Assembly (NCBI GenBank): GCA_965601665.1
Contig: OZ271833.1
Location: 2,480,001-2,544,000, forward strand
Reading direction: 5' to 3'
DNA length: 64,000 nt
Origin: JANQNX01 sp965601665
Lineage (GTDB): Bacteria; Pseudomonadota; Gammaproteobacteria; Eutrophobiales; Eutrophobiaceae
Position numbers and translations under genes: made by a program. Below are positions 35,752 to 45,665 of this stretch, in pieces; the first letter of the stretch is position 1, and the number at the start of each line of letters is the position of its first letter. Under the pieces are notes generated by a model. The model worked only from the letters and a program-made list of their open reading frames with translations, had not been told where the DNA came from and did not search any database.

Positions 35752-35864
35752 CTAGTGTAGATAATATATTAATTACTCAATATGTATTGTTTTTTTTAGT
35801 TATTTGTAAATTTGAAGCTATTACGTTAAATATGCTCAAAAACTAATTGTTTTTTAACTTTCTC

Positions 35865-35881
35865 TTGGCTATAGTAGCCAA
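35865..35881. promoter_or_regulatory. Inverted repeat between mrcA and pilM
   Basis: TTGGCTA and TAGCCAA form a perfect 7-base inverted repeat with a TAG spacer. It lies 62 bases before the pilM start in the divergent, AT-rich region, a place where a dimeric regulator could act on either gene. No known factor is assigned. Confidence 0.4.
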
Positions 35882-35942
35882 AGTAAGTTAATGCTGTATT
35901 GCACATATGGTTTATAACTAATGGTCCTGAAAGGAAAAACCT

Positions 35943-37004
35943 GTGTTTTCGTTTAAGAAGAAATCAGCGCCAATACTGGGTATCGATATTAGCGCAACCG
36001 CAATAAAGTTGCTCGAACTTAGCCGCAGCGGTAGTAAGTATCGTGTAGAAAGTTATGCTGTTGAAGCCCTCCCGCCAAATTCTGTATCTGAAAAAAATAT
36101 TAATGAAATTGAAGTTGTCGGTGAAGCCGTTGCCAAGGCTGTAAAGAAGGCTGGGACCAAAACCAAAAACGCGGCTGTCGCTGTCGCCGGGTCATCAGTC
36201 ATTACCAAAATTATTACCATGCCCTCGGGTCTGTCAGATGACGACCTGGAAAATCAGATACAGGTTGAAGCAGATCAATATATTCCTTTTCCTCTGGACG
36301 AAGTTGCCATGGACTTTGAAGTCATTGGCGAATCAGAAGAAAGTCCAGACAGGGTAGACGTCTTGCTTGCCGCATCACGTAGTGAAATCGTTGACAATGT
36401 TGTTGCAGCCATTGAGCTTGGTGGCCTGACTGCCAAGGTGGTCGATATCGAATCTTTTGCCATCGAGAATGCAATTGGCTTGATTGCTGATAATTTTAAC
36501 GATGAGTCTTCAACTGAAGTTATTGCAGTAGCAGATGTTGGTTCGAACGTAACGACCTTCAGCGTTGTCGAGAACATGAAAACCATTTATTCACGCGAGG
36601 AATCTTTTGGAGGCGCGCAGCTGACTGAGGAAATCCAGCGGCGTTATGGTCTGTCATTTGAAGAAGCCGGACTGGCGAAAAGGCAGGGCGGTCTGCCTGA
36701 TAATTATGGTCCGGAAGTGCTCGAGCCGTTCAAGGAAAACATGGCTTCGCAGATTAGCCGCGCGATACAGTTTTTTTATTCATCCAGTTCAGTAGGCAAT
36801 ATTGATCACCTGATACTTGCCGGTGGCTGCGCCTCTATTGACGGTGTAGCTGAGCTGGTCCAAGAGAAGGTCGATATTAATACCGTGGTGGCGAATCCGT
36901 TTGCCAGCATGGCGCTAGCATCAAAAATTCCCACTAATTCTCTTACCAATGACGCACCTGCAATGATGATTGCCTGTGGTCTTGCGCTCCGAGGAGATGG
37001 CTAA
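35943..37004 (+). CDS. pilM: Type IV pilus inner-membrane platform protein PilM
   Basis: A 353-residue actin-like ATPase-fold protein on the cytoplasmic face of the pilus alignment complex; it binds the N-terminus of PilN. Typical opening ILGIDISATAIKLLELSRSG, central AVAVAGSSVITKIITMP and IAVADVGSNVTTFSVVE. The start is GTG at 35943, preceded by AAAGGA. The next gene overlaps by 1 base. Confidence 0.96.
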   Translation: MFSFKKKSAPILGIDISATAIKLLELSRSGSKYRVESYAVEALPPNSVSEKNINEIEVVGEAVAKAVKKAGTKTKNAAVAVAGSSVITKIITMPSGLSDDDLENQIQVEADQYIPFPLDEVAMDFEVIGESEESPDRVDVLLAASRSEIVDNVVAAIELGGLTAKVVDIESFAIENAIGLIADNFNDESSTEVIAVADVGSNVTTFSVVENMKTIYSREESFGGAQLTEEIQRRYGLSFEEAGLAKRQGGLPDNYGPEVLEPFKENMASQISRAIQFFYSSSSVGNIDHLILAGGCASIDGVAELVQEKVDINTVVANPFASMALASKIPTNSLTNDAPAMMIACGLALRGDG

Positions 37005-37573
37005 TGTCCAGAATTAACCTGCTGCCCTGGCGTGAAGCGCGAAGAAAAGAACAGCTAACACAGTTTATTATTTCTGTCGTCGTCGTCGCTGCCCTTGGCG
37101 GTGCAGTCTGGGGCGGTGTGCATTATTACTACATTCAGTTGCAGGACAGGCAGAACCAACGCCTGACGTTCATTGATGACAAGATCAAGGAACTCGACAA
37201 GAAAATTCGGGAAATCAAGGAACTGGAAAAACAGAAGCAGCGTCTGCTGTCTCGCATGCGCGCTATTGAACAACTGCAGGGCAACAGACCATTAATCGTA
37301 CGCTTGTTTGACGAAATCATCTTTGCCATGCCTGAAGGTATGACGTTGACCCAGGTAGAGCAGAAGGGCAAGAACGTAACGATATCAGGGCTGGCGCAAT
37401 CCAACGCCAGGGTTTCTTCATTTATGCGCAGTATTGAGTCTTCTGAATGGATAAAAAATCCCGATTTGAAAGTGATTAAGGAAAGTAAGAGCAAAGGCAC
37501 TGAAAACCCTATTAACTCTTTCATTCTGACATTCTCCCAGGTATTGCCTACCACCGAGGAGGAAGATTCATGA
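37004..37573 (+). CDS. pilN: Type IV pilus protein PilN
   Basis: A 189-residue bitopic protein: the conserved PilM-binding tail INLLPWREARRKEQ, one membrane helix (FIISVVVVAALGGAVWGGV), a coiled coil (about 45-95, rich in K and E) and a periplasmic ferredoxin-like domain. It pairs with PilO to link PilM with the outer parts of the machine. Overlaps pilO by 4 bases. Confidence 0.95.
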   Translation: MSRINLLPWREARRKEQLTQFIISVVVVAALGGAVWGGVHYYYIQLQDRQNQRLTFIDDKIKELDKKIREIKELEKQKQRLLSRMRAIEQLQGNRPLIVRLFDEIIFAMPEGMTLTQVEQKGKNVTISGLAQSNARVSSFMRSIESSEWIKNPDLKVIKESKSKGTENPINSFILTFSQVLPTTEEEDS

Positions 37574-38157
37574 GCTTTGCTGACGACCTAAAGAATCTTG
37601 ACCCAAACAACCCTGGCGCGTGGCCCCTGCCGGTACAAATGCTGGTTCTGGCCGTTGTTTTTGCCGGGATTCTTTTTGCTGCCTGGAAGTTTGATTGGAC
37701 CAAGCAGCAGGAAATACTGGCTGAACTTGAATCAAAGGAGAAAAAAGAAATCTCCAAACTAGAAGCCAAGCAAAAACAGGCGTCAAACCTGCCAGCGTTG
37801 AAAGAACAAATGAAAGAAATGGAACAGTCGTTTGGCGATATGGTGCGACAGCTGCCAAACAAGACTGAAGTTGCAGGGCTGTTAATCGATATTTCGCAGA
37901 CGGGACTTGCTTCCGGTCTGGAATTCAAACTGTTTGAACCCAAGAGCGAAAGCAAGCAGGAATTCTACTCCGAGTTGCCGATAAACCTGGCTGTCACCGG
38001 CTCTTACCATCAGTTCGGTGATTTTATCAGTGGCGTTGCAGCGTTGCCCCGAATTGTAACTACGCATGAAATCAAGATTTCGGCTGGTAAGAAAGGGCCA
38101 GGTGAACTGGAAATGAAGGCAATTGCAAAAACCTACAGGGCACTGGAAGAAGAATAA
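37570..38157 (+). CDS. pilO: Type IV pilus protein PilO
   Basis: A 195-residue bitopic protein with one membrane helix (MLVLAVVFAGILFAAWKF), a charged coiled coil and a periplasmic domain that forms heterodimers with PilN. Family marks include ADDLKNLDPNNPGAWP at the start and EFYSELPINLAVTGSYHQFG. It is separated from pilP by 2 bases. Confidence 0.95.
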   Translation: MSFADDLKNLDPNNPGAWPLPVQMLVLAVVFAGILFAAWKFDWTKQQEILAELESKEKKEISKLEAKQKQASNLPALKEQMKEMEQSFGDMVRQLPNKTEVAGLLIDISQTGLASGLEFKLFEPKSESKQEFYSELPINLAVTGSYHQFGDFISGVAALPRIVTTHEIKISAGKKGPGELEMKAIAKTYRALEEE

Positions 38158-38159
38158 TC

Positions 38160-38732
38160 ATGACGACTTTATCAAAGACGTTTAGGCCGCTGATTGTATT
38201 AAGTTGTATAGCAACCATGTTGCCATTGTCTGGTTGTGTTTCTCGTGACATGAGTGACCTTGAAGCCAAGGTAAGTGAAATACTGGCCAGACCAGGAGGG
38301 CGTATTGAGCCGTTACCTGAAATCAAACCATATGAAGCCTATGCGTATCGTTCGGGTGTAGAAGGTGGTAAAGATCCGTTTGAGCCCTTTTTCGATTTGC
38401 CTGAACCAGAGGTAGATGAAGGTGTTGTTGGCGATGGCCTGACGCCAGAGATGGAACGTGAAATAGTCAACAGGAACAGGGAAGAACTGGAGCAGTTCGA
38501 ACTGGATAGTCTGAGGATGGTGGGTACCCTTGAAGACACCGAGAGCAACTGGGGCATCGTACTTGCACCAGATGGTGTTGTACATCGGGTCAAGGTCGGC
38601 AATTACATGGGGTCCAACATCGGCAAAATAACCAATATTTACGAAGATAAAATTCAACTACGCGAAATTGTGCAAAACAGTTTCGGAAGATGGGAAGAAA
38701 GGGAGGCAGCACTTGCTCTTATAGAAGAGTAA
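38160..38732 (+). CDS. pilP: Type IV pilus lipoprotein PilP
   Basis: A 190-residue lipoprotein with lipobox LSGC (Cys26). The linker includes KPYEAYAYRSGVEGGKDPFEP, and the C-terminal beta domain (about 110-190: LRMVGTLEDTESNWGIVLAPD) binds the secretin PilQ. It connects PilNO to the outer-membrane pore. Full length. Confidence 0.95.
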   Translation: MTTLSKTFRPLIVLSCIATMLPLSGCVSRDMSDLEAKVSEILARPGGRIEPLPEIKPYEAYAYRSGVEGGKDPFEPFFDLPEPEVDEGVVGDGLTPEMEREIVNRNREELEQFELDSLRMVGTLEDTESNWGIVLAPDGVVHRVKVGNYMGSNIGKITNIYEDKIQLREIVQNSFGRWEEREAALALIEE

Positions 38733-38755
38733 TCTGAATCAGTGGGGTAACGACG

Positions 38756-40924
38756 ATGAATGCCATGCACAGAGACAACTATATAACTAGGGGCCATGCG
38801 ACAATGAAAATGCAATTATCACATTTGCTGAGACTAGCTCTGTTCATGACAGGGCTTTCCCTCTTGTCAGTTAATGCGCATGCTGCCTCGCTTGACGATG
38901 TCAGCTTTGCTTCCTTGCCTGGTGACAGGGTGCAGATCAAACTGATGATGTCCGAACCTTTATCAAGTGATCCGCTGAACTTCACTATTGATAATCCTGC
39001 CCGTATTGCGCTCGACTTCCCCGGTGTTGACCTTAACCTGCCATCCAAATCAAAAAATATCGGTTTGGGTATGGCTAACAGCCTAAATGCGGTTGAAGCT
39101 GGCGGCAGGACACGTGTCGTGATTAACCTTACATCTTCTGTTTCTTATTCAATTAACCTTGAAGGAAACAACGTACTGGTGACACTTGAAAGTGGTGTCG
39201 GCAGTACCGATAGTGCTGTTGTCCAGGCGCCGAGCAGCATGGCAGCAAGTAGCGGTTCAATTGAGAACATAGATTTTCGTCGCGGTCCTGAAGGTGAAGG
39301 CAGAATTATTGTTGAGCTGTCTGATTCTTCAGTGCCAATTGATATGGGTACCGAGTCCGGCCGAATAGTAGTTAATTATATCGATACCCAACTACCTTCA
39401 AGCCTTGATCGAAAGCTCGACGTTATCGACTTTGCTACGCCTGTGAAGGAAATAGATACACGTGCTGAAGGCAACAATGTGCGTATGGTTATCGATACAG
39501 TATCGGATGAATACGATCACCTTGCCTATCAGTCGAATAATATTTATACGATTGAGTTCAAACCGCTGACTAAAGAACAGCTTGAGCAACAGAAAAAAGA
39601 AAAGTTTGGCTATACCGGCGAGCGCCTGTCACTTAACTTTCAGAACATCGAGGTACGGGCAGTATTGCAGTTGATTGCTGACTTCACCGGTCTGAATATG
39701 GTCACCAGTGATTCTGTTACCGGCAACGTAACCTTGAGATTGAAGAATGTTCCATGGGACCAGGCACTGGATATTATTTTAAAGTCTCGCGGTTTATCCA
39801 AGCGTCAGGCTGGCAACGTGATAATGGTTGCGCCAGCTGAAGAAATCGCTGCAAGAGAAAGACTGGAGCTTGAAGCAGAAAGACAGATTGAAGAATTGGC
39901 TCCATTACGAACTGAATTTGTTACGGTAAACTATGCAGATGCCAACGACCTGGTGAACCTGATACAGGCTGATGAGAATAACCTGTTATCTGAGCGCGGC
40001 ACGGTTTCAATTGATGAGCGCACCAATACACTCATCATCCAGGACGTATCTGCCAGTCTGCAGGCCATACGTGAATTGGTCACTGAACTTGACGTGCCGG
40101 TTAGACAGGTGCTGATTGAATCCAGGATAGTTAATGCCGACGAATCCTTCGCCAAGGATATCGGTGTCAGATTTGGTTATAGTAAAAACAGCAGGAAAGG
40201 TGGTAGCCTGGCCCGAGATACGGCAGGTGGCACACTGGAAAGTAACGATGCGCCTTTTGCCGCTGTCGGTGGCGGCCAGCCAGGTAACGTCGCCTATGAT
40301 ACCTTTACCAGTTTTAACGATGGTACTAATGAAAACCTGATAGTTGATTTACCCGCGGTACCGACTGATGCTGCATCATTGGCACTGGCTGTGGGTAAGT
40401 TGGGTTCATACCTGTTGCAACTTGAACTGTCAGCCTTGATAGCAGAAGGGCGCGGTGAAGATATTGCCAGCCCACGCGTGATTACGGCTAACCAGACTGA
40501 GGCGCTGATCGAGTCTGGTGTACAAATTCCGTACCAGGAAGCATCATCAAGTGGTGCAACAGCTGTTAACTTCCAGGACGCTGTACTTAGCCTGCGCGTA
40601 ACACCGCAGATTACACCTGACGACACCATTATCATGGATTTGCAGGTCAATCAGGATACGGTTAGCGCTACAACTGTTCTTGGTGTGCCAGCGATTAATA
40701 CGAGGAGTGTAGCTACACAGGTGCTTGTAGAAAATGGTGAAACGGTCGTGCTTGGTGGAGTTTATTCATCATCTGACAGAAGGTCGATTGACCGCGTACC
40801 ATTTTTTGGCGACTTGCCATACCTTGGATGGTTATTCAAGCGTACTAATATTGACAGTAGCAAGAGTGAATTGCTGATCTTCATTACACCAAAGATTATT
40901 AAAGATAGTTTTGCATTAAACTAA
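38756..40924 (+). CDS. pilQ: Type IV pilus secretin PilQ
   Basis: A 722-residue secretin forming the outer-membrane pore for the pilus. Two N-terminal AMIN domains (SFASLPGDRVQIKLMM; IENIDFRRGPEGEGRIIVEL), a secretin/TonB short N domain (RLSLNFQNIEVRAVLQLIAD), an N1-type domain and the C-terminal secretin barrel (VLIESRIVNADESFAKDIGV, PRVITANQTEALIESG, GGVYSSSDRRSIDRVPFFGD). The signal peptide begins at the inner ATG at 38804; the outer ATG at 38756 has GGGG upstream, so both starts are possible. Confidence 0.95.
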   Translation: MNAMHRDNYITRGHATMKMQLSHLLRLALFMTGLSLLSVNAHAASLDDVSFASLPGDRVQIKLMMSEPLSSDPLNFTIDNPARIALDFPGVDLNLPSKSKNIGLGMANSLNAVEAGGRTRVVINLTSSVSYSINLEGNNVLVTLESGVGSTDSAVVQAPSSMAASSGSIENIDFRRGPEGEGRIIVELSDSSVPIDMGTESGRIVVNYIDTQLPSSLDRKLDVIDFATPVKEIDTRAEGNNVRMVIDTVSDEYDHLAYQSNNIYTIEFKPLTKEQLEQQKKEKFGYTGERLSLNFQNIEVRAVLQLIADFTGLNMVTSDSVTGNVTLRLKNVPWDQALDIILKSRGLSKRQAGNVIMVAPAEEIAARERLELEAERQIEELAPLRTEFVTVNYADANDLVNLIQADENNLLSERGTVSIDERTNTLIIQDVSASLQAIRELVTELDVPVRQVLIESRIVNADESFAKDIGVRFGYSKNSRKGGSLARDTAGGTLESNDAPFAAVGGGQPGNVAYDTFTSFNDGTNENLIVDLPAVPTDAASLALAVGKLGSYLLQLELSALIAEGRGEDIASPRVITANQTEALIESGVQIPYQEASSSGATAVNFQDAVLSLRVTPQITPDDTIIMDLQVNQDTVSATTVLGVPAINTRSVATQVLVENGETVVLGGVYSSSDRRSIDRVPFFGDLPYLGWLFKRTNIDSSKSELLIFITPKIIKDSFALN

Positions 40925-40949
40925 TAATAATAAAGTTTTATATCATTCA

Positions 40950-40983
40950 AGGGATGCAACCCTCAGGGTTTCATCCCTTTTTT
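40950..40983 (+). terminator. Intrinsic terminator after pilQ
   Basis: AGGGATG (40950-40956) and CATCCCT (40972-40978), plus inner AACCC/GGGTT around a TCA loop, form a long stem followed by a run of six T. It stands 26 bases after the pilQ stop and only 29 bases before the likely aroK start. Confidence 0.9.
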
Positions 40984-41011
40984 GTATTTCAGGTTTAAGC
41001 CGGTATTGTTC

Positions 41012-41539
41012 GTGAAAAGAAGAAATAACATTATTTTTGTAGGCCCCATGGGTGCTGGCAAAACAACCATTGGTCGCATGGTAGCAAAAAGACTTGGCGC
41101 TGATTTCTATGACTCTGATCATGAAATTGAATCAAGGACCGGCGCAGATATTCCCTGGATATTCGAGATTGAAGGCGAAGAGGGCTTTCGCAGAAGAGAG
41201 AGGGCAGTGATTGCCGAACTATGCCAGTTGCATAATATTGTATTATCTACCGGGGGGGGTGTTGTTATCGATGCTGAAAATTGCGCTTGTCTTAAAGCTG
41301 GCGGGCTGGTGATTTATCTCAAGTCATCGCCTGAAAAATTGTTAAAGCGTATCCAGACTGATAAGCGACGACCTTTGCTACAAACAGATGACAAACTGGC
41401 ACGAATTCGGGAAATACTTGCGCAAAGGGGGCCAATGTATGAAGGTCTAGCAGACGAAATTGTAGTCACTGATCGTAAAACTGTTAACCAGATTGTTAAG
41501 CAAACCTTGGATACAATCAGAAAACATGAAAACCATTGA
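41012..41539 (+). CDS. aroK: Shikimate kinase
   Basis: A 175-residue kinase phosphorylating shikimate on the chorismate pathway. P-loop GPMGAGKTTIGR, the shikimate site DSDHEIESRTGADIPWIFE and GGGVV are present. GTG at 41012 is preferred: it gives the normal length, while a TTG at 40982 would lie inside the terminator. No good ribosome site precedes it. The end overlaps aroB by 14 bases. Confidence 0.93.
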   Translation: MKRRNNIIFVGPMGAGKTTIGRMVAKRLGADFYDSDHEIESRTGADIPWIFEIEGEEGFRRRERAVIAELCQLHNIVLSTGGGVVIDAENCACLKAGGLVIYLKSSPEKLLKRIQTDKRRPLLQTDDKLARIREILAQRGPMYEGLADEIVVTDRKTVNQIVKQTLDTIRKHENH

Positions 41540-42605
41540 TGTACAACTAGGCGAGCGTAGTTACCCGATTTATATCGGTCGTGGCCTTTTATCAAACGCG
41601 TCAATCCTTAACAGCCACCTGCAAACCAGTCAGGTGCTGGTAGTTTCAAACGAGGTTGTAGCCCCTATATATCTGGAAAGCCTGGTCAAAACGATAGACG
41701 CAGATAGCGTTGCAACGCTGGTGCTACCTGATGGCGAACAAACCAAATCCCTGCAATACTTGGATACCATCATAACGCACTTGATGGAAAATAAGTTCAG
41801 TCGAACCTGCGTATTGATTGCCCTTGGCGGCGGGGTCGTCGGTGATCTAACCGGCTTTGCTGCTGCCTGTTACCAACGCGGTGTGCGTTTCATCCAGGTA
41901 CCCACAACACTGCTGGCCCAGGTGGATTCATCTGTAGGAGGGAAAACAGCGGTGAACCACCCGCTTGGAAAGAACATGATCGGGGCGTTTTATCAACCGG
42001 CGGCGGTATTGGCAGATACCGGCATACTGGAGACCCTGCCGCAACGCGAATTGTCAGCCGGCCTGGCAGAGGTGATTAAGTACGGGCTTATCAGGGACAG
42101 GGCATTCTACCAGTGGTTACTGGAAAACATGGATGCGTTAATGGACCGGGATGAACAGGCGCTTGCGTATGCTATTGAGCGCTCCTGTGTCAATAAGGCT
42201 GAAGTTGTTAGCGCCGATGAAAGAGAATCGGGTATTCGTGCAATTTTAAATCTTGGCCACACATTTGGTCATGCGATAGAAACGGCCTTGTCTTACAAGG
42301 AGTGGTTACATGGTGAAGCGGTAGGTTGCGGCATGTTGCTGGCAGCAGACCTGTCCTGTCACATGGGTTTTATTACAGAAGATGAGGTGCAGCAATTGAA
42401 ACAGCTCCTGGTCAAGGCAAAACTACCTGTTGAAATCCATGCCAATGTGTCGCTGGAACAAATGCTGCAAAATATGAAAGTCGATAAAAAGGCCAGGGAT
42501 GGTGTGCTGTTTCTTGTACTGCTGGAAGCGATTGGCAAGGCCATAGTCACCGCCAGGTTCGACACAGATGCGCTTTCAGACACTATTCAAAAATACCTGA
42601 CCTGA
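41526..42605 (+). CDS. aroB: 3-dehydroquinate synthase
   Basis: A 359-residue NAD- and zinc-dependent cyclase making 3-dehydroquinate. Marks: SYPIYIGRGLL, LPDGEQTKSLQYLD, GGGVVGDLTGFAAACYQRG, the substrate/metal sites GKTAVNHPLGKNMIGAFYQP, EVIKYGLI and LNLGHTFGHAIE. The ATG at 41526 is chosen (MKTIDVQLGERSYP) over an upstream frame opening inside aroK. Coupled to aroK by overlap. Confidence 0.97.
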   Translation: MKTIDVQLGERSYPIYIGRGLLSNASILNSHLQTSQVLVVSNEVVAPIYLESLVKTIDADSVATLVLPDGEQTKSLQYLDTIITHLMENKFSRTCVLIALGGGVVGDLTGFAAACYQRGVRFIQVPTTLLAQVDSSVGGKTAVNHPLGKNMIGAFYQPAAVLADTGILETLPQRELSAGLAEVIKYGLIRDRAFYQWLLENMDALMDRDEQALAYAIERSCVNKAEVVSADERESGIRAILNLGHTFGHAIETALSYKEWLHGEAVGCGMLLAADLSCHMGFITEDEVQQLKQLLVKAKLPVEIHANVSLEQMLQNMKVDKKARDGVLFLVLLEAIGKAIVTARFDTDALSDTIQKYLT

Positions 42606-42613
42606 TCAAGGCC

Positions 42614-43756
42614 ATGTCGGTTGCAACTCCAGCTACTTACGCCGCCAGACAGGAACACAGTGCTGGCCGACTACATCCTGACGATAGCGCCAGTTTTCGG
42701 AACGAATACCAGCGTGACAGGGACAGGGTTATTCACTCCGCGGCATTTCGCAGACTGGAATACAAGACTCAGGTATTTGTGAACCACGAGGGCGACATGT
42801 TCCGTACCCGATTAACGCACTCGATTGAAGTAGCGCAAATAGGTCGAACAGTCGCGCGCGCGTTAGCTGTCAACGAGGACCTGACCGAGGCAATCTGCCT
42901 TGCACATGACCTTGGTCACACGCCGTTTGGCCACGCCGGACAGGATGAATTAAATCGATGCATGAAGGACTATGGTGGCTTCGAACATAACCTGCAGTCG
43001 TTACGTATCGTTGACCATCTGGAAAAGCGCTATGCTGCTTTCCAGGGTTTAAACCTCATGTTTGAGACCCGCGAAGGCATTCTAAAACACTGCTCACGTA
43101 AGAACGCTGAAACACTCGGTGAACTGGGTAAACGATTCCTGGATAGAAAGAAACCCGGCCTCGAAGCACAGATTGCAAATATTGCCGATGAGATCGCTTA
43201 TAACAATCATGATGTTGATGATGGCTTACGTGCCGGTCTGTTGACGATAGAACAGTTACGGCAGTGCAATTTGTTCGATATGCACTATAAACGTGTCATA
43301 CAGCAGTGGGGGGAACTCGAGGAACGACTTCTCAGACATGAAATAATCAGAAAGATGATTAATGCCCTGGTCAGTGACCTCATTATGACAAGCCAGTCCT
43401 TAATCAAGGAGGCCAATCCTGAAACCATAGCAGACATTCGTAACAATGATCACTTGCTGATTGGTATGAGTAACGACATGCAAACAGCCCACCAGGATTT
43501 AAAAAGCTTTTTGCGCAGTAACCTGTACCAGCACGAACGGGTAAAGGGCATGGCGGAACAGGCCAGGCAAACGGTTGTTTATTTATTTGACAGTTACATG
43601 AACGATCACCTGTTGTTAAACGATGAATCGAGGGCATTAATTCAAATTGCACAGCAGTCCGGGGACCAGAACCAGGTGGCCCGAGTAATTGCAGATTATA
43701 TCGCCGGGATGACGGATCGCTTTGCGTTTGCAGAACAGGATAGAATTCGTGGCTGA
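42614..43756 (+). CDS. dgt: dGTP triphosphohydrolase-like HD protein
   Basis: A 380-residue HD-domain enzyme, expected to split deoxynucleoside triphosphates (dGTP in E. coli) into nucleoside and triphosphate. Metal residues are seen in RTRLTHSIEVAQIG, LAHDLGHTPFGHAG and IADEIAYNNHDVDDG. It starts 8 bases after aroB. Length fits the shorter type 2 dGTPase-like proteins rather than the 505-residue E. coli enzyme. Confidence 0.92.
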   Translation: MSVATPATYAARQEHSAGRLHPDDSASFRNEYQRDRDRVIHSAAFRRLEYKTQVFVNHEGDMFRTRLTHSIEVAQIGRTVARALAVNEDLTEAICLAHDLGHTPFGHAGQDELNRCMKDYGGFEHNLQSLRIVDHLEKRYAAFQGLNLMFETREGILKHCSRKNAETLGELGKRFLDRKKPGLEAQIANIADEIAYNNHDVDDGLRAGLLTIEQLRQCNLFDMHYKRVIQQWGELEERLLRHEIIRKMINALVSDLIMTSQSLIKEANPETIADIRNNDHLLIGMSNDMQTAHQDLKSFLRSNLYQHERVKGMAEQARQTVVYLFDSYMNDHLLLNDESRALIQIAQQSGDQNQVARVIADYIAGMTDRFAFAEQDRIRG

Positions 43757-43797
43757 AACTGTTAAAAAACACGGGTTTAGGCGACAATAGGTAGTAG

Positions 43798-45555
43798 ATG
43801 TCACTGATGGCGGACACGATGCAACAAGAAGAGCAGTTCTACTACAAAACTCCTGAGCTAACGCATCGATATGAACTGATACAGCACCTGCTCGAGTACA
43901 GCAATCACCTGATACTGGTGCAGGGTGAAAAAGATACCGGCAAGACTTCACTGTTTCAACAGCTCACCATTCCCGGCGAATCAAGTTTGTTGCTGATCAA
44001 GCTTCAGGCGTCTGCGCATACTAATCAAAGCGACGTTCTGAATGCCATGGTTGCTGATATGCATGCAACAACAGACAGCTTTGATCCATGGGGCACCAGT
44101 ATCGAGGACTTCCATAACTGGCTTGGTCGCTGCCATAGTAAACAACAGATACCTGCATTGTTAATAGATGATATTGACCTGCTTGACGATGAGCTACTGG
44201 ATTTCATTTTTACCGAACTGTGTGTACCGCATGAAAATACTGCGTTACATGTATGTCTTTTTTGCGAGCCATCTTTCCTGGACCTGGCAAGAAAAAAAGG
44301 ACTCGAGGAGAATGAGTCGCAAAGCCTGCACATTATTGAAATGCCCAATTTCAATGAGAAGCAAACGGCACAGTATCTAAATCATAAATTTCCCGATAGT
44401 GAAAGCGACCTTTCTGTATTCGATGAGAAGACAGTTAAACAGATTCACAGGATATCGCATGGGATGCCCGGCAGAATTAACGTATTGGCCGAGCAGTATC
44501 TGAACGACCCTGCCAAGGAGCAACCTGAAGAGAAAGTCGAGCAAGCGTCGCCTGAAAAATCAGGTGGCAAACCAAACCACGCCATTATTGTTGTCGTGAT
44601 TTTGCTGGTCATTTTATCGGCGGTTATGGCCTATCTCCTGAATATGAGTGATTTAACCCTGACAGATGAAAGCGCCACACCAGCCGAGCTTGCCATCGAC
44701 TTGCCTGAGCAACAATCAACGCCGGTCGAGGAGGACACAGAACCAGAGGAAGTAACTACAAGTACTGAAGAAGAGTCGTCGTTACCTGATGATTCTCTTG
44801 GAGTGGCGGCCAATGTTGAAATAGATATCCAGGCGCAGTTCCCAGCTGCGGAAACAACAGTCATGGTTGAAGAACCGGAAACGACGATTGAGGTTATTGA
44901 ACCGGCAGGGCTGGCACCAGCACCAGTTCTGGATATTGCCGACGTAGATTCAACTATAACCGGTGAAACTGACAGCAGCAGCGTTCTGGATACCATTGAT
45001 GCCGTAGAGATTGAAGCATCACAGTTAGTAACCATTGACGAGACACCGGGCACTGATAGCAATGAAGTCACTGCCGACTTAAATCAAGCAGCAAGCGATT
45101 CGCCAACGATGACAGAGATACCCGTGGCGACTGACTTACTAATTACGGGAATTGAAAATGACAACGCCGGAACAACAACGGCTACAGAACAAAAGGTTGT
45201 TGCTGTCGATCAGACGATTGAACCGCAACAACCGGATGCAGGAACCGGTGATAGTAAACAGACTATCGACTGGTTGCTGCAGCAGGACCAGAACAAGTAT
45301 GTGTTGCAGCTAATTGGGGCCTATGAGCAGCCGACGATTGATGCCTATGTAAGCAGCATTTCTGAACTTGCTGACGATATTATCAGCTTTACGACTACGA
45401 ATGACGGTAAGCCATGGTACGTCGTGGTCTATGGGCTCTATGAGAACAGACAGCAGGCGGTTACAGCTATTGAAAATCTGCCGCAAAAGGCGCGCGCGAC
45501 GTCGCCATGGCCACGACCGGTTAAAAGCATCAAGGTATTAACGATAAAGCAGTAA
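43798..45555 (+). CDS. damX: DamX-like AAA-ATPase and SPOR protein
   Basis: A 585-residue protein. The N-terminal ExeA-type AAA domain (about 1-240) has Walker A VQGEKDTGKTSLF and an acidic Walker B LLIDDIDLLDDE. One membrane helix follows (AIIVVVILLVILSAVMAYLL, about 261-283), then an acidic, threonine- and serine-rich periplasmic linker of roughly 210 residues and a C-terminal SPOR domain (YVLQLIGAYEQPTIDAYV to KSIKVLTIK). DamX localises to division sites. Position after aroKB matches the E. coli aroKB-damX order, with dgt inserted. Confidence 0.9.
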   Translation: MSLMADTMQQEEQFYYKTPELTHRYELIQHLLEYSNHLILVQGEKDTGKTSLFQQLTIPGESSLLLIKLQASAHTNQSDVLNAMVADMHATTDSFDPWGTSIEDFHNWLGRCHSKQQIPALLIDDIDLLDDELLDFIFTELCVPHENTALHVCLFCEPSFLDLARKKGLEENESQSLHIIEMPNFNEKQTAQYLNHKFPDSESDLSVFDEKTVKQIHRISHGMPGRINVLAEQYLNDPAKEQPEEKVEQASPEKSGGKPNHAIIVVVILLVILSAVMAYLLNMSDLTLTDESATPAELAIDLPEQQSTPVEEDTEPEEVTTSTEEESSLPDDSLGVAANVEIDIQAQFPAAETTVMVEEPETTIEVIEPAGLAPAPVLDIADVDSTITGETDSSSVLDTIDAVEIEASQLVTIDETPGTDSNEVTADLNQAASDSPTMTEIPVATDLLITGIENDNAGTTTATEQKVVAVDQTIEPQQPDAGTGDSKQTIDWLLQQDQNKYVLQLIGAYEQPTIDAYVSSISELADDIISFTTTNDGKPWYVVVYGLYENRQQAVTAIENLPQKARATSPWPRPVKSIKVLTIKQ

Positions 45556-45665
45556 ATTCGATTAAAATCTGTAAAAATGTAGCTAAAATACGCAAAATTG
45601 TCATTAAGTGCACAGGGCGTAGTCGCTTTTCACCTGGACAGTAAAGGCTTTTTCCGTGTTGCACC

